Of a stretch of DNA of 29,204 nt, positions 14,477 through 22,773 are shown one piece after another; position 1 is the stretch's first letter; the number at the start of each line of letters is the position of its first letter. Location: the IMG/VR virus record IMGVR_UViG_3300042122_000056, positions 1 through 29,204 of that record; one strand, given 5' to 3'. The translations under genes were made by a program, and so were the position numbers. Under the pieces are notes generated by a model that worked only from the letters and a program-made list of their open reading frames with translations, did not search any database and was not told the origin of the DNA. Source of the DNA: a virus.

Positions 14477-14894
14477 TGCTAGCTGGATACAAGATGCGCC
14501 TTGCGCCCTGCCACAGACGGACGTTTCTGGGGAGTCACGACTGATCGACTTCTACAGCAACAAGCCAGAAGAAAAAGACAGGGCCAAGGCCATCTGTGGT
14601 GAATGCCCCTTTAGGAAGCAGTGCCTCCAAATGGCTCTTGACAACAAGGAACGCTGGGGAATCCATGGCGGTGCTGATGAGACAGAACTTCGGCGCGTGC
14701 AGGCCATCAATTCCCTTGGTGAGGCCCATGTCTCCAAGCTCGGCCCGATCCGATGCCCGTTGTGCGGACCCTATTCGACCAAAAATCTTGATGTCGTCGA
14801 ACGCAAGCGAACAAGAACACACATCAAGTGCAACAACTGTGGTCTGAACTGGTGGGTCCGGAAATTCATTAACGCTAAGCGTAGTAATTGGTAA
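14469..14894 (+). CDS. whiB: WhiB-family transcription factor with extra C-terminal zinc ribbon
   Basis: A 141-residue protein. Residues 1-77 are WhiB-like: cysteines in APCA (Cys12), then CGECPFRKQC (Cys43, Cys46, Cys52), which would ligate a 4Fe-4S cluster, followed by RWGIHGGADETELRR, a variant of the GIWGG turn. WhiB proteins bind the primary sigma factor and redirect transcription; phage members can rewire host expression. The C-terminal part has CPLC (about 95-98) and CNNCG (about 122-126), a treble-clef or zinc-ribbon-like pair normally absent from WhiB proteins, plus a basic tail. The region between them is basic. The ATG at 14469 lies inside the preceding gene. Confidence 0.85.
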   Translation: MTNASWIQDAPCALPQTDVSGESRLIDFYSNKPEEKDRAKAICGECPFRKQCLQMALDNKERWGIHGGADETELRRVQAINSLGEAHVSKLGPIRCPLCGPYSTKNLDVVERKRTRTHIKCNNCGLNWWVRKFINAKRSNW

Positions 14895-14918
14895 AGTCAC
14901 CGGGACTGGTAAATCTTA

Positions 14919-14933
14919 TGCTATAATGCTATT
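14919..14933 (+). promoter_or_regulatory. Extended -10 promoter of the first homing endonuclease gene
   Basis: TGC-TATAAT (TATAAT at 14922-14927) ends 6 bases before the ATG at 14934, predicting a leaderless mRNA. No clear -35 is seen. Confidence 0.6.
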
Positions 14934-15800
14934 ATGGAAAATTTGTGCTATGTCGTCTATGGACTCAAACTTGTAAACGAATCAGGATACCGATACGTCG
15001 GAATAACTACAGGTAAACCGAAAAATAGACTGAGTGGTCATATGCATATGGCCTTCTCAAGAGAGTCTAAGCTGGCTGTCCACTGCTGGATTCGGAAATA
15101 CGGTCGTGAGTCAATCATAATGAAAATTTTGGAGGAGTGTCCCCGTGGAGATTGGGAATATCTTACGTATGCTGAGAGATATTGGATAAAATCTCTCAAG
15201 AAGTTCGGCCACAAGCTCTTGAATCACACAGAGGGCGGTGAGGGTGTACTAGGGTTGCCTGCATGGAACAAGGGAGTCCCTATGACAAAAGAGCAAAAGG
15301 AGCATATGAGGATACTTAATACCGGAAAGGTGTTGCCCGAAGATCAAAAAGAACTAATTCGTCTTGGTGTCCGTAGGCATTTCGAGACTAATGGACATAA
15401 ACCTGTCTATGATTTCTGGATTGAGAAATACGGAAAAGAAGAAGCTGATCGACTGAGAGAGGAAAAGCGCAAGAAAGCCTCAGCTAAAATGTCCGGAGAA
15501 GGTAACCCTATGTTCGGGAGATCTGGACAGGACGCTCCTTGTTATGGTAGGGTAGGGGACAAGCACCCGATGTTTGGCAAGAACCATTCCGCCGAAGCCA
15601 AGAATAAGATATCTCAAACACAAAAGGGAAAGAAAGACTCTGAAGCTACCAAACTTCGTAAAAGTTTTGCCCAACACATCAGAGCGCACGAAACCAAGAT
15701 AAAGGAAACATGTAGGTGGTGCCTTGGGGCCGACTTACAGAATGAAATAAAGAAAGTAGAGCTAAATTTAGATGGCGCAAAGCTGGAAACAAGCGGTTGA
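14934..15800 (+). CDS. GIY-YIG homing endonuclease with NUMOD3-type repeats (first copy)
   Basis: A 288-residue free-standing homing endonuclease. The N-terminal GIY-YIG nuclease domain reads VVYGL...YRYVGIT (about residues 7-25), with a candidate catalytic arginine at Arg32 and glutamate at Glu81 (YAERYWI). The C-terminal half carries NUMOD3-type DNA-binding repeats: GEGNPMFGRSG, APCYGRVGD and KHPMFGKNHS, then a basic tail with CRWC. It would cleave a site in an allele lacking the gene and copy itself in. The gene is more AT-rich and lysine-rich than its neighbours. It lies between the WhiB and DinG-like genes, and its 3' end overlaps the DinG-like start by 29 bases. No ribosome site precedes the ATG. 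Confidence 0.9.
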   Translation: MENLCYVVYGLKLVNESGYRYVGITTGKPKNRLSGHMHMAFSRESKLAVHCWIRKYGRESIIMKILEECPRGDWEYLTYAERYWIKSLKKFGHKLLNHTEGGEGVLGLPAWNKGVPMTKEQKEHMRILNTGKVLPEDQKELIRLGVRRHFETNGHKPVYDFWIEKYGKEEADRLREEKRKKASAKMSGEGNPMFGRSGQDAPCYGRVGDKHPMFGKNHSAEAKNKISQTQKGKKDSEATKLRKSFAQHIRAHETKIKETCRWCLGADLQNEIKKVELNLDGAKLETSG

Positions 15801-17913
15801 TGCAGCAAATACCAAAATAGATGACTGGAATATTGCTTTTGCACCAGTATTGAATCAAGGAAGGGAGCCTCGACCTAGCCAAGAAATGCTAGGTCAGGCT
15901 ATTATTGACGCCATAAATACAAAAACTAGTTTGATCGCGTCTGCGGCGACGGGAACCGGGAAAAGCTTCGCATCTCTAGTACCAATTATCGTAGCGATTC
16001 AGAAGGCCAAGAAGCAGAAGAAGGTATTTCGTGGAATCGTTTCCACGGAAACCCTGACTCTTCAGGACCAGCTTGTAGATAAGGATCTCCCATTTCTCTC
16101 TACACTATACAAAGATTTCACGTATAGGAAGTTGATGGGAAGAACCAATTATCTCTGCCTTGAGGTAGCCAAGGGTGCGGCTGTCGGTGATCTAATTATG
16201 AACTCCATGGTTGAAAAGCTCAAGATGCGTCAGGACAACCTAGGCGACGGAGAGCGTAAGGATGTTGAACGTGTACTCGGCAGGGAATTGACCAACGACC
16301 AATGGTCCAAGATTGCCTCAACCTCCCAGTTCTGCCCTGACAATCAGTGCTCCGGGGATGACTGCTACTCTACCCGCGCTCGCGGTTTGGCGCAGGGGGC
16401 GGACCTTGTAGTCGTCAACCACGCCATCCTCGCAACCGACCTTGAGATGAAGGGCGGGGACCCGCTGGCTGACGGGATGCTGGGGCAGTTCAACGTTCTA
16501 GTAGTGGATGAAGGCCACCAGCTTGAACCGGTTCTTGTCTCCCAGTGGACCAAGGAACTTTCCGAGCGTGACCTTGAGAAGATGGCCGGAAGTGTCGCTG
16601 AGGGTGTGGAGCTTGCAAAGTCCGTGGTCTCCAACCACCAGATCGGGAAAACGATCAACGATGCCATGGACGAGCTTCGTGATCTCTTGGCGAACGTGAA
16701 GCGGTATTTCATGCTACTCAATGAGAAGTCCGGGGAGGATTGGCAGGGTTCATCAACGGCTCTGTCGCTAAAGTACCCAATTGGAATGCCGTCAGGCGCT
16801 TTGGCGGATGCCATGGAAGAGTTTGAAACGGAAAATCCGGGAAGGCTTTTGCGTGCTGAGGAAGCCCTTACCAAGACCTCCGAGTATTTGACTCCAGTGA
16901 TTGCCAAAGCGGCAGACGAGAAGATCAAGGGTATTCGTAAAATCCGTAAGGGTCTGACAGCTACCAAGGACCTTCTGGATATCGTCAGGATCATCTCTAA
17001 GGCCCTTGAAACCAAGGATGGTATCATTCAGGACTACGGCACCTATGGAGCGCTTGTAGACGGCTGGGAGACCTTCAAGGACAAGACTCCGATGATGACG
17101 ATCCGTCTGGTACCCTTGGATGTTTCTACCAAGGCCAAGGCGTTGTGGGGGAAGGAAGGCGGACAGACCAACATTCTGCTTTCGGCTACGCTGACTGACC
17201 TCACGGACGGCTCCTTCAAGTACGCCCGAGAGTGTGTTGGGTTCCCGCACAGTCCTGAATTGAACGTGGACACCCCGTTCTCTCTCGCTACCCAGCAGCT
17301 AATCTACGTAACTCCTGCCAACCGTGAACAGGTAGAGGGTGCACGCTATTCCTTCAGTGAACTGCTGGATCTGATCAACGTGTCCCGTGGCCGTGCGCTC
17401 GTATTGTTCACGTCCCGGAGGGAACTTGACTGGGCCGCTGAGCAGATCACCAAGCTCAAGCACTTGGGACACTTCCCGTACCCGCTCTATGTGCAGGAGA
17501 AAGATTCAAACAAGGCTAAACTGATGGAACTATTTAAGAACGACGTTGATTCAGTTCTCCTTGGACTGAAATCTTTCTTCGTGGGGATCGACGTTCCGGG
17601 GGAGTCTTTGTCCTTGGTGGTTCTGGCTAAGTTCCCGCTTCCTCGATACAGTGCCGAATGCCGACAGCAGATCCAGCACTGGGGCACCCGTGGCTTCCCG
17701 CGCTGGTATGAGCGTGAGGCGTTGACCATCTTCCAGCAGGCCTCTGGCCGACTCATCCGGTCCTCCGGCTGCAAGGGCGTCGTGGCGCTCTTGGATGCGA
17801 GAGTAATGGATACCACAAATAGTGTGTATAAGACAGCTAAACTTGGAGTTAACGCCCTTGGTTCTCCTGTCACTCAGGATATACATGTTGTGAAGGAGTT
17901 TCTAAGTGCCTAA
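15772..17913 (+). CDS. dinG: DinG/XPD-type superfamily 2 DNA helicase with probable Fe-S cluster
   Basis: A 713-residue 5'-to-3' helicase of the DinG/Rad3 type, expected to unwind forks, R-loops or recombination intermediates. Walker A TGTGKS is at 60-65 and the DEAH-box variant DEGH at 246-249. Motif VI QASGRLIRS is near the C-terminus. Four cysteines, Cys129, Cys188, Cys193 and Cys198, sit between motifs Ia and II, where XPD-type enzymes hold a 4Fe-4S cluster. The ATG at 15772 lies inside the upstream homing endonuclease gene and has only a weak ribosome site, so initiation may depend on coupling. The 3' end overlaps the second homing endonuclease gene. The N-terminal 300 bases are AT-richer than the rest of the gene. 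Confidence 0.88.
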   Translation: MAQSWKQAVDAANTKIDDWNIAFAPVLNQGREPRPSQEMLGQAIIDAINTKTSLIASAATGTGKSFASLVPIIVAIQKAKKQKKVFRGIVSTETLTLQDQLVDKDLPFLSTLYKDFTYRKLMGRTNYLCLEVAKGAAVGDLIMNSMVEKLKMRQDNLGDGERKDVERVLGRELTNDQWSKIASTSQFCPDNQCSGDDCYSTRARGLAQGADLVVVNHAILATDLEMKGGDPLADGMLGQFNVLVVDEGHQLEPVLVSQWTKELSERDLEKMAGSVAEGVELAKSVVSNHQIGKTINDAMDELRDLLANVKRYFMLLNEKSGEDWQGSSTALSLKYPIGMPSGALADAMEEFETENPGRLLRAEEALTKTSEYLTPVIAKAADEKIKGIRKIRKGLTATKDLLDIVRIISKALETKDGIIQDYGTYGALVDGWETFKDKTPMMTIRLVPLDVSTKAKALWGKEGGQTNILLSATLTDLTDGSFKYARECVGFPHSPELNVDTPFSLATQQLIYVTPANREQVEGARYSFSELLDLINVSRGRALVLFTSRRELDWAAEQITKLKHLGHFPYPLYVQEKDSNKAKLMELFKNDVDSVLLGLKSFFVGIDVPGESLSLVVLAKFPLPRYSAECRQQIQHWGTRGFPRWYEREALTIFQQASGRLIRSSGCKGVVALLDARVMDTTNSVYKTAKLGVNALGSPVTQDIHVVKEFLSA

Positions 17914-18754
17914 TATTCAGTGTCGAGGTAAAGAAACCTCCTTATGGGCTGTATATGGGATGAGACTCTGGAACGAAGATGAGTACCGGTATGTTGGATA
18001 CACTACCGTAGGTATCCTATCAAGAAGTAAAGAGCACATGAAGGATGCCAAGAAGTACTCAACCGCTGTATATAACTGGTACTGGAAATATGCAGGATCA
18101 GTACAGATTGTTATGGAAGTCATCGAAGAATGTCCGAATGATGATATTCAATACGTTAAATTTAGGGAACAGTTCTGGATTGCCACGTATCGAGATCAGT
18201 ATCGTCTTGGCATAAGAAATAAACCTCTCTTGAATCACAGGGACGGGGGTGATGGGTTCAATGGAATCAAAGGTGAACTCCACCCTAACTATGGAAAACC
18301 AGCTTGGAATAGAGGAGTTCCGATGTCAGACGACCAAAAATCTCTGATAAGCTTGGCTAGAACAGGTAAACCTATTCACTCGGTGGATCAGAAGTTGAAA
18401 TGGTCTGAAGAAAGGTCTGGACCCGGAAACCCTATGTACGGTAAGCGAGGGGAAGATCATCCTGCATTTGGATATAAGATGTCGGATGAAGGAAAAACAT
18501 TTAGATCTGTGAGATTTTCTGGGGAAGGTAACCCAATGTATGGAAAGATTCCTTGGAATAAAGGACTTTCGGGGGACGAAACGATCTCTGGAGAGAGACA
18601 CGGCATGTCCAAACTTTCAGAGTTGGATGTAAGATCCATAAGGTCGAGATACGATTCTGGTGAGAGTCCTTCAAGGATATGCACGGAATATGGAGTGACT
18701 GTTTCTACTATCTGCAAGATTGGTAAGAGGCAGACATGGAAAAACATTGAGTAA
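17906..18754 (+). CDS. GIY-YIG homing endonuclease with NUMOD3-type repeats (second copy)
   Basis: A 282-residue relative of the first endonuclease. The GIY-YIG domain reads AVYGM...YRYVGYT in the first 36 residues, with a candidate glutamate in FREQFWI. NUMOD3-type repeats follow (GELHPNYGKPAW, GPGNPMYGKRG, DHPAFGYK, GEGNPMYGKIPW). A C-terminal helix-turn-helix (DVRSIRSRY...ICTEYGVTVSTICKI) probably contacts the target. The GTG at 17906 has a strong ribosome site, GAAGGAG at 17892-17898, inside the DinG-like gene. The gene is AT-rich and sits between the DinG-like and primase genes. It differs from the first copy in having the helix-turn-helix and lacking the C-terminal CRWC segment. Confidence 0.89.
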   Translation: MPNIQCRGKETSLWAVYGMRLWNEDEYRYVGYTTVGILSRSKEHMKDAKKYSTAVYNWYWKYAGSVQIVMEVIEECPNDDIQYVKFREQFWIATYRDQYRLGIRNKPLLNHRDGGDGFNGIKGELHPNYGKPAWNRGVPMSDDQKSLISLARTGKPIHSVDQKLKWSEERSGPGNPMYGKRGEDHPAFGYKMSDEGKTFRSVRFSGEGNPMYGKIPWNKGLSGDETISGERHGMSKLSELDVRSIRSRYDSGESPSRICTEYGVTVSTICKIGKRQTWKNIE

Positions 18755-18766
18755 AGGAAAAATACA

Positions 18767-19915
18767 TTGAAGCTATCAGATCTTACCGGACAGGTCAAGA
18801 TCTCTTCCCACCATGCACGCACCTTTGTGGTGACTTGGTTTGATCCTGAGGACATCATTGCCGTTGTTGCCCGAAGGGACAAGAAGATTGGAACTTACGA
18901 TACACTATCACAATCCATGACGGCAGCAGAGTTTGGGCAGATGGACGATGAAACGCTGGAGAACCTGATCTTTGACGACACGGGAGGGAAGTGGAACCTG
19001 TATGTGGGCGTTGCCCCCATCAAGGATCACGTGACTCTAAAGCAGCGCGGGAGTGAGGAAAATGTCTCCCACGTGACCGGAGTGTGGGCTGATCTTGATG
19101 TCAAGGATACCTCCTTCTCCAGTCGTGAGGACATTCTTCAGTTCCTCTTCGGGCTGGCACTACAGCCAACCATTGTCGTAGGGTCTGGTTCCGGAGGAAT
19201 CCACGCCTACTGGAAGCTGAACAAGGGGGAACGCGGAAACAAGGAGCTTGTTGAACGCTGGTGGTCCTACCTTGATGAGGCAGCAGGAGACCGGAAGATC
19301 GACAAGCTGGTGGACCTGACCCGAATTCTTCGTATCCCCGGAACGGTGTACTTCCCCAAGGAAGGATCAGCCGGAAAGATCGGGTCGGTGGAGATTCTGT
19401 ATTTGCTGGATCAGACCTACTCCATCGAAGAGATCAAGGTTCTGACTGAGGACGCTTTCAAACTCAAGCACGAGAAGCGCAAGAAGCTGATCAACGAGGA
19501 TGCCAACCGTCGCATGGACATGGATGAGTTTGCGCGTACCATGCTGGCGGGTATGGGAGGGAACCAGTGGAAGATGTGGCGTGCCATCTCGGAGCTTGAA
19601 AACTACGTCAACGACCATATTTCATGGGCTGAAATTCTGGAACCCCACGGCTGGACTTGGAAGAGAACCCTTCGGGACGGGTCCAATGAGTGGGCGCGTC
19701 CCGGACGGAACGAGCGTTCGGCTGTGGTAGACTATGAAGACTCGCCTGTAATGAGCTTGCTCTCATCGGCGGAAGAAACCGGCCTGTCGGACTTGAAGGA
19801 CGCACATATCGCGATCACCAAGTACCGAGCCATGCTTCGCCTTCAGTTTGATGATAACGAACAGGAGATGGTGAAGTACCTGATTCATCGGCTGGAACGC
19901 GACGGCATCCTTTAG
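18767..19915 (+). CDS. Archaeo-eukaryotic-type primase (RepB-like)
   Basis: A 382-residue primase or primase-polymerase. GVWADLDVKD carries the metal-binding DLD at 109-111. GSGGIHAYWKL has the conserved histidine at His146, and DLTRILRIPGTVYFP supplies the third motif. This order matches RepB-like AEP primases of plasmids and phages. The C-terminal 150 residues are helical and may contact the D5-like helicase encoded downstream. The TTG at 18767 follows AAAGGA with about 8-base spacing; no ATG gives a better fit. Primase and helicase are separate genes here, whereas many phages fuse them. Confidence 0.82.
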   Translation: MKLSDLTGQVKISSHHARTFVVTWFDPEDIIAVVARRDKKIGTYDTLSQSMTAAEFGQMDDETLENLIFDDTGGKWNLYVGVAPIKDHVTLKQRGSEENVSHVTGVWADLDVKDTSFSSREDILQFLFGLALQPTIVVGSGSGGIHAYWKLNKGERGNKELVERWWSYLDEAAGDRKIDKLVDLTRILRIPGTVYFPKEGSAGKIGSVEILYLLDQTYSIEEIKVLTEDAFKLKHEKRKKLINEDANRRMDMDEFARTMLAGMGGNQWKMWRAISELENYVNDHISWAEILEPHGWTWKRTLRDGSNEWARPGRNERSAVVDYEDSPVMSLLSSAEETGLSDLKDAHIAITKYRAMLRLQFDDNEQEMVKYLIHRLERDGIL

Positions 19916-19927
19916 AAAGGCACGATC

Positions 19928-20074
19928 ATTTCAAAACTCTATGATAAATTGCTTTACGCCTATTGCTACCTTGAGATCACCTTCTGGTCCAAGATCGATG
20001 ACTTCAACGATTTTCGCAAGAATGTGAACTGGATTCGACAGAACGGAGCCTACAAGGGTAAGGAGCGTGAATGA
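19928..20074 (+). CDS. Unknown 48-residue protein with probable ATT start
   Basis: The frame MSKLYDKLLYAYCYLEITFW onward runs 48 residues to TGA at 20072-20074. It has no ATG or GTG near its 5' end; ATT at 19928 lies 7 bases after AAAGG at 19916-19920. An in-frame TTG at 19949 has no ribosome site. The start context ATCATTTCAA is identical to that of another ATT gene at 23994. The frame is the same as the primase frame, separated by the primase TAG and four codons, so read-through of the stop is an alternative. The product is aromatic-rich, basic at the end and unrecognised. Confidence 0.6.
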   Translation: MSKLYDKLLYAYCYLEITFWSKIDDFNDFRKNVNWIRQNGAYKGKERE

Positions 20075-20082
20075 GCCGCAGC

Positions 20083-20111
20083 TAGTCACAAAAGGAAAAA
20101 TATGGTATCAT
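20083..20111 (+). promoter_or_regulatory. Promoter before the 102-residue gene
   Basis: TAGTCA at 20083-20088, a 17-bp spacer and TATCAT at 20106-20111, with TGG giving an extended -10 (ATGGTATCAT). Two direct repeats of ACTGTCAC follow at 20114-20121 and 20133-20140, with start-to-start spacing of 19 bases. Confidence 0.55.
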
Positions 20112-20158
20112 GGACTGTCACCAAAGACAAGAACTGTCACAATAAATTTTAGGATCTA

Positions 20159-20467
20159 ATGAACGACAAGAAAAAAGCCCAAGCAGACACCGCCCCAAAC
20201 GAAAAGAAGGTTTGGAGGCCCGAGTCAGCTTCACAGGTCTTCCCTCCCGAAAATCTCAACCTCCCCGAAGGAATCTATTTCATTGCGATTGAAGAGCTTC
20301 AGGGTGCTTGGATTGACGGAGAGTGGGAAGAAGCGGGATTTGATGACGACGGGAATGAAATTCCCCGATCCCGCAGATATGTACTAAAGCGCTTCACCAA
20401 CACCGGATTTGCTGAGAATGCTTTCTCTTCGGGGTTCAATGGACCCCGACAGTACAAAACCAACTAA
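20159..20467 (+). CDS. Unknown acidic 102-residue protein
   Basis: No family recognised. The first 25 residues are charged and disordered-looking. The middle (LPEGIYFIAIEELQGAWIDGEWEEAGFDDDG) is acidic with beta-strand character. The ATG at 20159 follows AGGA with 4-base spacing. It has a plausible promoter and lies between the primase and helicase genes, so a role in replication or its regulation is possible but unsupported. Confidence 0.68.
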   Translation: MNDKKKAQADTAPNEKKVWRPESASQVFPPENLNLPEGIYFIAIEELQGAWIDGEWEEAGFDDDGNEIPRSRRYVLKRFTNTGFAENAFSSGFNGPRQYKTN

Positions 20468-20517
20468 ACGACGTAATTTGACAAGGCTAATATGAATAAA
20501 ACTAAAAAAGGTACACT

Positions 20518-22182
20518 ATGGGTGAAACTGAAATTCTTGGCGATCTCTCCAAGGAGCTACGCCTAGATCTTTGGTGGCATGACCTTCTGGGTCAGAAGCC
20601 AAGCTTTGACAATTTTGATCTGGACAAAGCAATTGACACACTTCCGCGTACGGAAGTAAAGGCTGCTGAAGCCATACATGCGAAGTTTAAGAATGTGCTC
20701 ACCTACACGGAGTCACGGAACCAATGGTATCTGTGGGACGGTCGAATCCACACTCCCTGTGACGGCGACGGTGTTGCCATCAAGGTAGCCAAAGACTTCT
20801 ATAGAACCATGACAACGGCATTGGAATTCATCAGAGAATATCTTGAGAAGGAAGCTGTTAAGATTGAGGCGTCCAATGCAGCCAACGCGGCGGACGAAGC
20901 CAAGAAAATGCGCCAGTTCTATGACAAGGGAGAGATCGCGAAACACAAGAGGTTTCGTGACGATATCTCCAAATCGGCAGGACTGAACGCACTAATCCGC
21001 ACCCTAAAGACCGAGTGTGACGTTGCGTCCGACTACTACGACAACGACCAGCGCTGGCTTGTAATGCAGAACGGCGTTCTGGATCTGGACGAGGTTCGAA
21101 ACGGAGGATGGGGATTCTATCCGCACAGCCCTGACCGTAACGTTACCAAGTTCTTTGACGCACCCTACCGTGCGGAAGCCCAGCGTTCCAATTTCGGGCA
21201 CTGGGACACGTTCCTGAAGTACTCCATTCCCTCCGAAGCGGCCCGAGAATACCTCCAGAAAGTTGTCGGAGCAGCCTTCATGGGTGAATCCAAGCTGCGT
21301 ACCATCCTGAACCTTCACGGCCCTCCCGGATCGGGAAAGTCGGTCTTCATCGGTACCTTCTTCAAGCTGGGCAAAGGCGGTGCAGGCTACTCCTGCATGC
21401 CCGACTCCAAGGTTATCATCAAGGTATCGGGGCAGAACTTCGAACAGGATACCCTCAAGGGAAGGAGATTCTATGGGATCTCTGAGCCTCCCATGGGGGA
21501 TGCCGTTGACAACGAGTTCTTCAAGAAGCTGACCGGTGATGACTGGGTTGAAACCCGTACCCTGAATGTCAAGAGTGCTGGCTGGGTTCCGCAGGGTGTA
21601 CCGTTCGTTGCATCCAACAAGCCCCTGAAGATCAACACCCGTGATAAAGCCATTGTGGAGCGTGTACAGATGATCGAATTCCCTGTGGAGTTCGAGTCCG
21701 GTCCTCATGTTCCGATTGAGCGACGACGAGTAAAAAATCTCGAACAATTGATTATGAAAGACCGCGAACGTGTACTAGAGTGGGTCATACAAGGGATGCT
21801 GAAGTACATCGCAGATGGACGACAGCTTACCCCTCCGGAGGAAGTCACCCGACTTCAGAGTGAGGTTGTCACAGAAGCCTCCACAGCCCTTAGGTGGATG
21901 CAGGAATTCATCGAGGAAGGTTTGCTGGAAGTCAATCCCGATAGCCCGCCCGAGTACTTCCTTCCCATCAAGGACGCTTATCAGCGCTACCAGACGTGGG
22001 TAGTAATGGCCGGTGAGAAGCACCCGCTGACCATGAGATTCTTCCAACAGGATATTGAGAATCATTATAATGGTAGGGTAAAGGAAGGTGGACTTCAAAG
22101 GTTCAAGGGTATCTGTGTGACTCCCGAGTTCCGGAGAATCCACGGCGGTAATGGAATCGGTGCACTGAGCAGCGGTTTCTAG
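20518..22182 (+). CDS. D5-like superfamily 3 replicative helicase
   Basis: A 554-residue protein with a D5_N-like region followed by an SF3 helicase ATPase. The D5_N-like part contains DNDQRWLVMQNGVLDLD (about residues 176-192), a typical D5 phrase. Walker A GPPGSGKS is at 268-275. GRRFYGISEPP near 318-328 fits Walker B, and VPQGVPFVASNKPLKIN is motif C with the sensor asparagine. The C-terminal part (about 400-554) holds helical and winged-helix-like segments. Together with the separate primase this would form the phage replication helicase-primase. The ATG at 20518 follows AAAAAAGG with 7-base spacing. A TTGACA at 20478-20483 may be a weak promoter. Confidence 0.88.
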   Translation: MGETEILGDLSKELRLDLWWHDLLGQKPSFDNFDLDKAIDTLPRTEVKAAEAIHAKFKNVLTYTESRNQWYLWDGRIHTPCDGDGVAIKVAKDFYRTMTTALEFIREYLEKEAVKIEASNAANAADEAKKMRQFYDKGEIAKHKRFRDDISKSAGLNALIRTLKTECDVASDYYDNDQRWLVMQNGVLDLDEVRNGGWGFYPHSPDRNVTKFFDAPYRAEAQRSNFGHWDTFLKYSIPSEAAREYLQKVVGAAFMGESKLRTILNLHGPPGSGKSVFIGTFFKLGKGGAGYSCMPDSKVIIKVSGQNFEQDTLKGRRFYGISEPPMGDAVDNEFFKKLTGDDWVETRTLNVKSAGWVPQGVPFVASNKPLKINTRDKAIVERVQMIEFPVEFESGPHVPIERRRVKNLEQLIMKDRERVLEWVIQGMLKYIADGRQLTPPEEVTRLQSEVVTEASTALRWMQEFIEEGLLEVNPDSPPEYFLPIKDAYQRYQTWVVMAGEKHPLTMRFFQQDIENHYNGRVKEGGLQRFKGICVTPEFRRIHGGNGIGALSSGF

Positions 22183-22187
22183 TTTCT

Positions 22188-22232
22188 AGGGCGGTGCCCT
22201 GCTTGACAGGGCATCCCCCTAATTTCTATAGG
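22188..22232 (+). promoter_or_regulatory. Hairpin overlapping a promoter after the D5-like helicase
   Basis: TGCCCTG (22195-22201) pairs with CAGGGCA (22207-22213), and AGGG (22188-22191) can pair with CCCT (22217-22220). No T-tract follows, so termination would be weak. TTGACA at 22203-22208, an 18-bp spacer and TATAGG at 22227-22232 form a promoter, with the -35 in the loop and right arm of the stem. Confidence 0.55.
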
Positions 22233-22256
22233 CACTAAAGAAAGAGAGTACTGTAA

Positions 22257-22544
22257 ATGTCTGAACTGTCCGGTGAAAAGATCGAAGGACTTTTGTGGGA
22301 AGCTGGTTGCGAGGTATCGCATGATGGCGGAAAGGAAGAGATCAGCCCCATTAAGGTTACCGTTGGTCAAACGGAAGTGATCATTTCAGAAGCATGGTTC
22401 GAAGACGGCGAGTGGTTTGCCGATACAGACACTCTTGTATTGGAGAAGATTCTGGACGGGGAGAAGGTCGATGAGGACCTTGAAGTATTCGAGACGGAGG
22501 AAGAACTGGTGGAACACATTTTGAGGCTTGGTGGAGGCTTGTGA
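22257..22544 (+). CDS. Unknown acidic 95-residue protein
   Basis: Highly acidic protein, rich in Glu and Asp, with alternating strand and helix segments (IKVTVGQTEVIISEAWF, TEEELVEHILRLGG). No known family. The ATG at 22257 follows a GAGAG-type site. It shares a 4-base GTGA overlap with the next gene. The size and charge are like small phage inhibitors or DNA mimics, but there is no direct evidence. Confidence 0.72.
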   Translation: MSELSGEKIEGLLWEAGCEVSHDGGKEEISPIKVTVGQTEVIISEAWFEDGEWFADTDTLVLEKILDGEKVDEDLEVFETEEELVEHILRLGGGL

Positions 22545-22708
22545 TAGGAGTGCGCGTCAGACTCAACAAGGCCTTCCCTTTGAAGCCTGAGTCAAATAGG
22601 ATGGGTGTTGTAGTGGCAGAGAATGAGGACTGTCTAGGCGTCAGGATGGATGACTCGGATGTCCCGGTTCTGGTACGAAAAAGTTTTGTAAGTGTAGTAT
22701 TGACGTAA
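22541..22708 (+). CDS. Unknown 55-residue protein
   Basis: GTG at 22541 overlaps the previous stop codon (GTGA) with GGAGG at 22533-22537; a second GTG at 22550 is an alternative. The product (MIGVRVRLNKAFPLKPESNR... to RKSFVSVVLT) looks like a small all-beta domain, and GVVVAENEDCLGVRMDD fits a beta-hairpin. Support comes from the overlap and ribosome site. The stop lies within the -35 region of the following promoter. Confidence 0.58.
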   Translation: MIGVRVRLNKAFPLKPESNRMGVVVAENEDCLGVRMDDSDVPVLVRKSFVSVVLT

Positions 22709-22728
22709 GGCCCTAACCCCTGTAGTCT
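22700..22728 (+). promoter_or_regulatory. Promoter before the 138-residue gene
   Basis: TTGACG at 22700-22705, a 17-bp spacer and TAGTCT at 22723-22728. Predicted transcription start is near 22735. Confidence 0.6.
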
Positions 22729-22773
22729 TTAGTACATCAAGGAATACCAACCAATCTTGAAAGGACAAAGACA

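Noticed and set aside
16365-17027. 220-codon open frame on the minus strand
   Set aside because: Antisense to the DinG-like helicase; Ser/Arg-rich composition typical of a shadow frame.
21004-21747. 247-codon open frame on the minus strand
   Set aside because: It lies wholly antisense to the D5-like helicase, whose motifs are clear, and has no recognisable domain.
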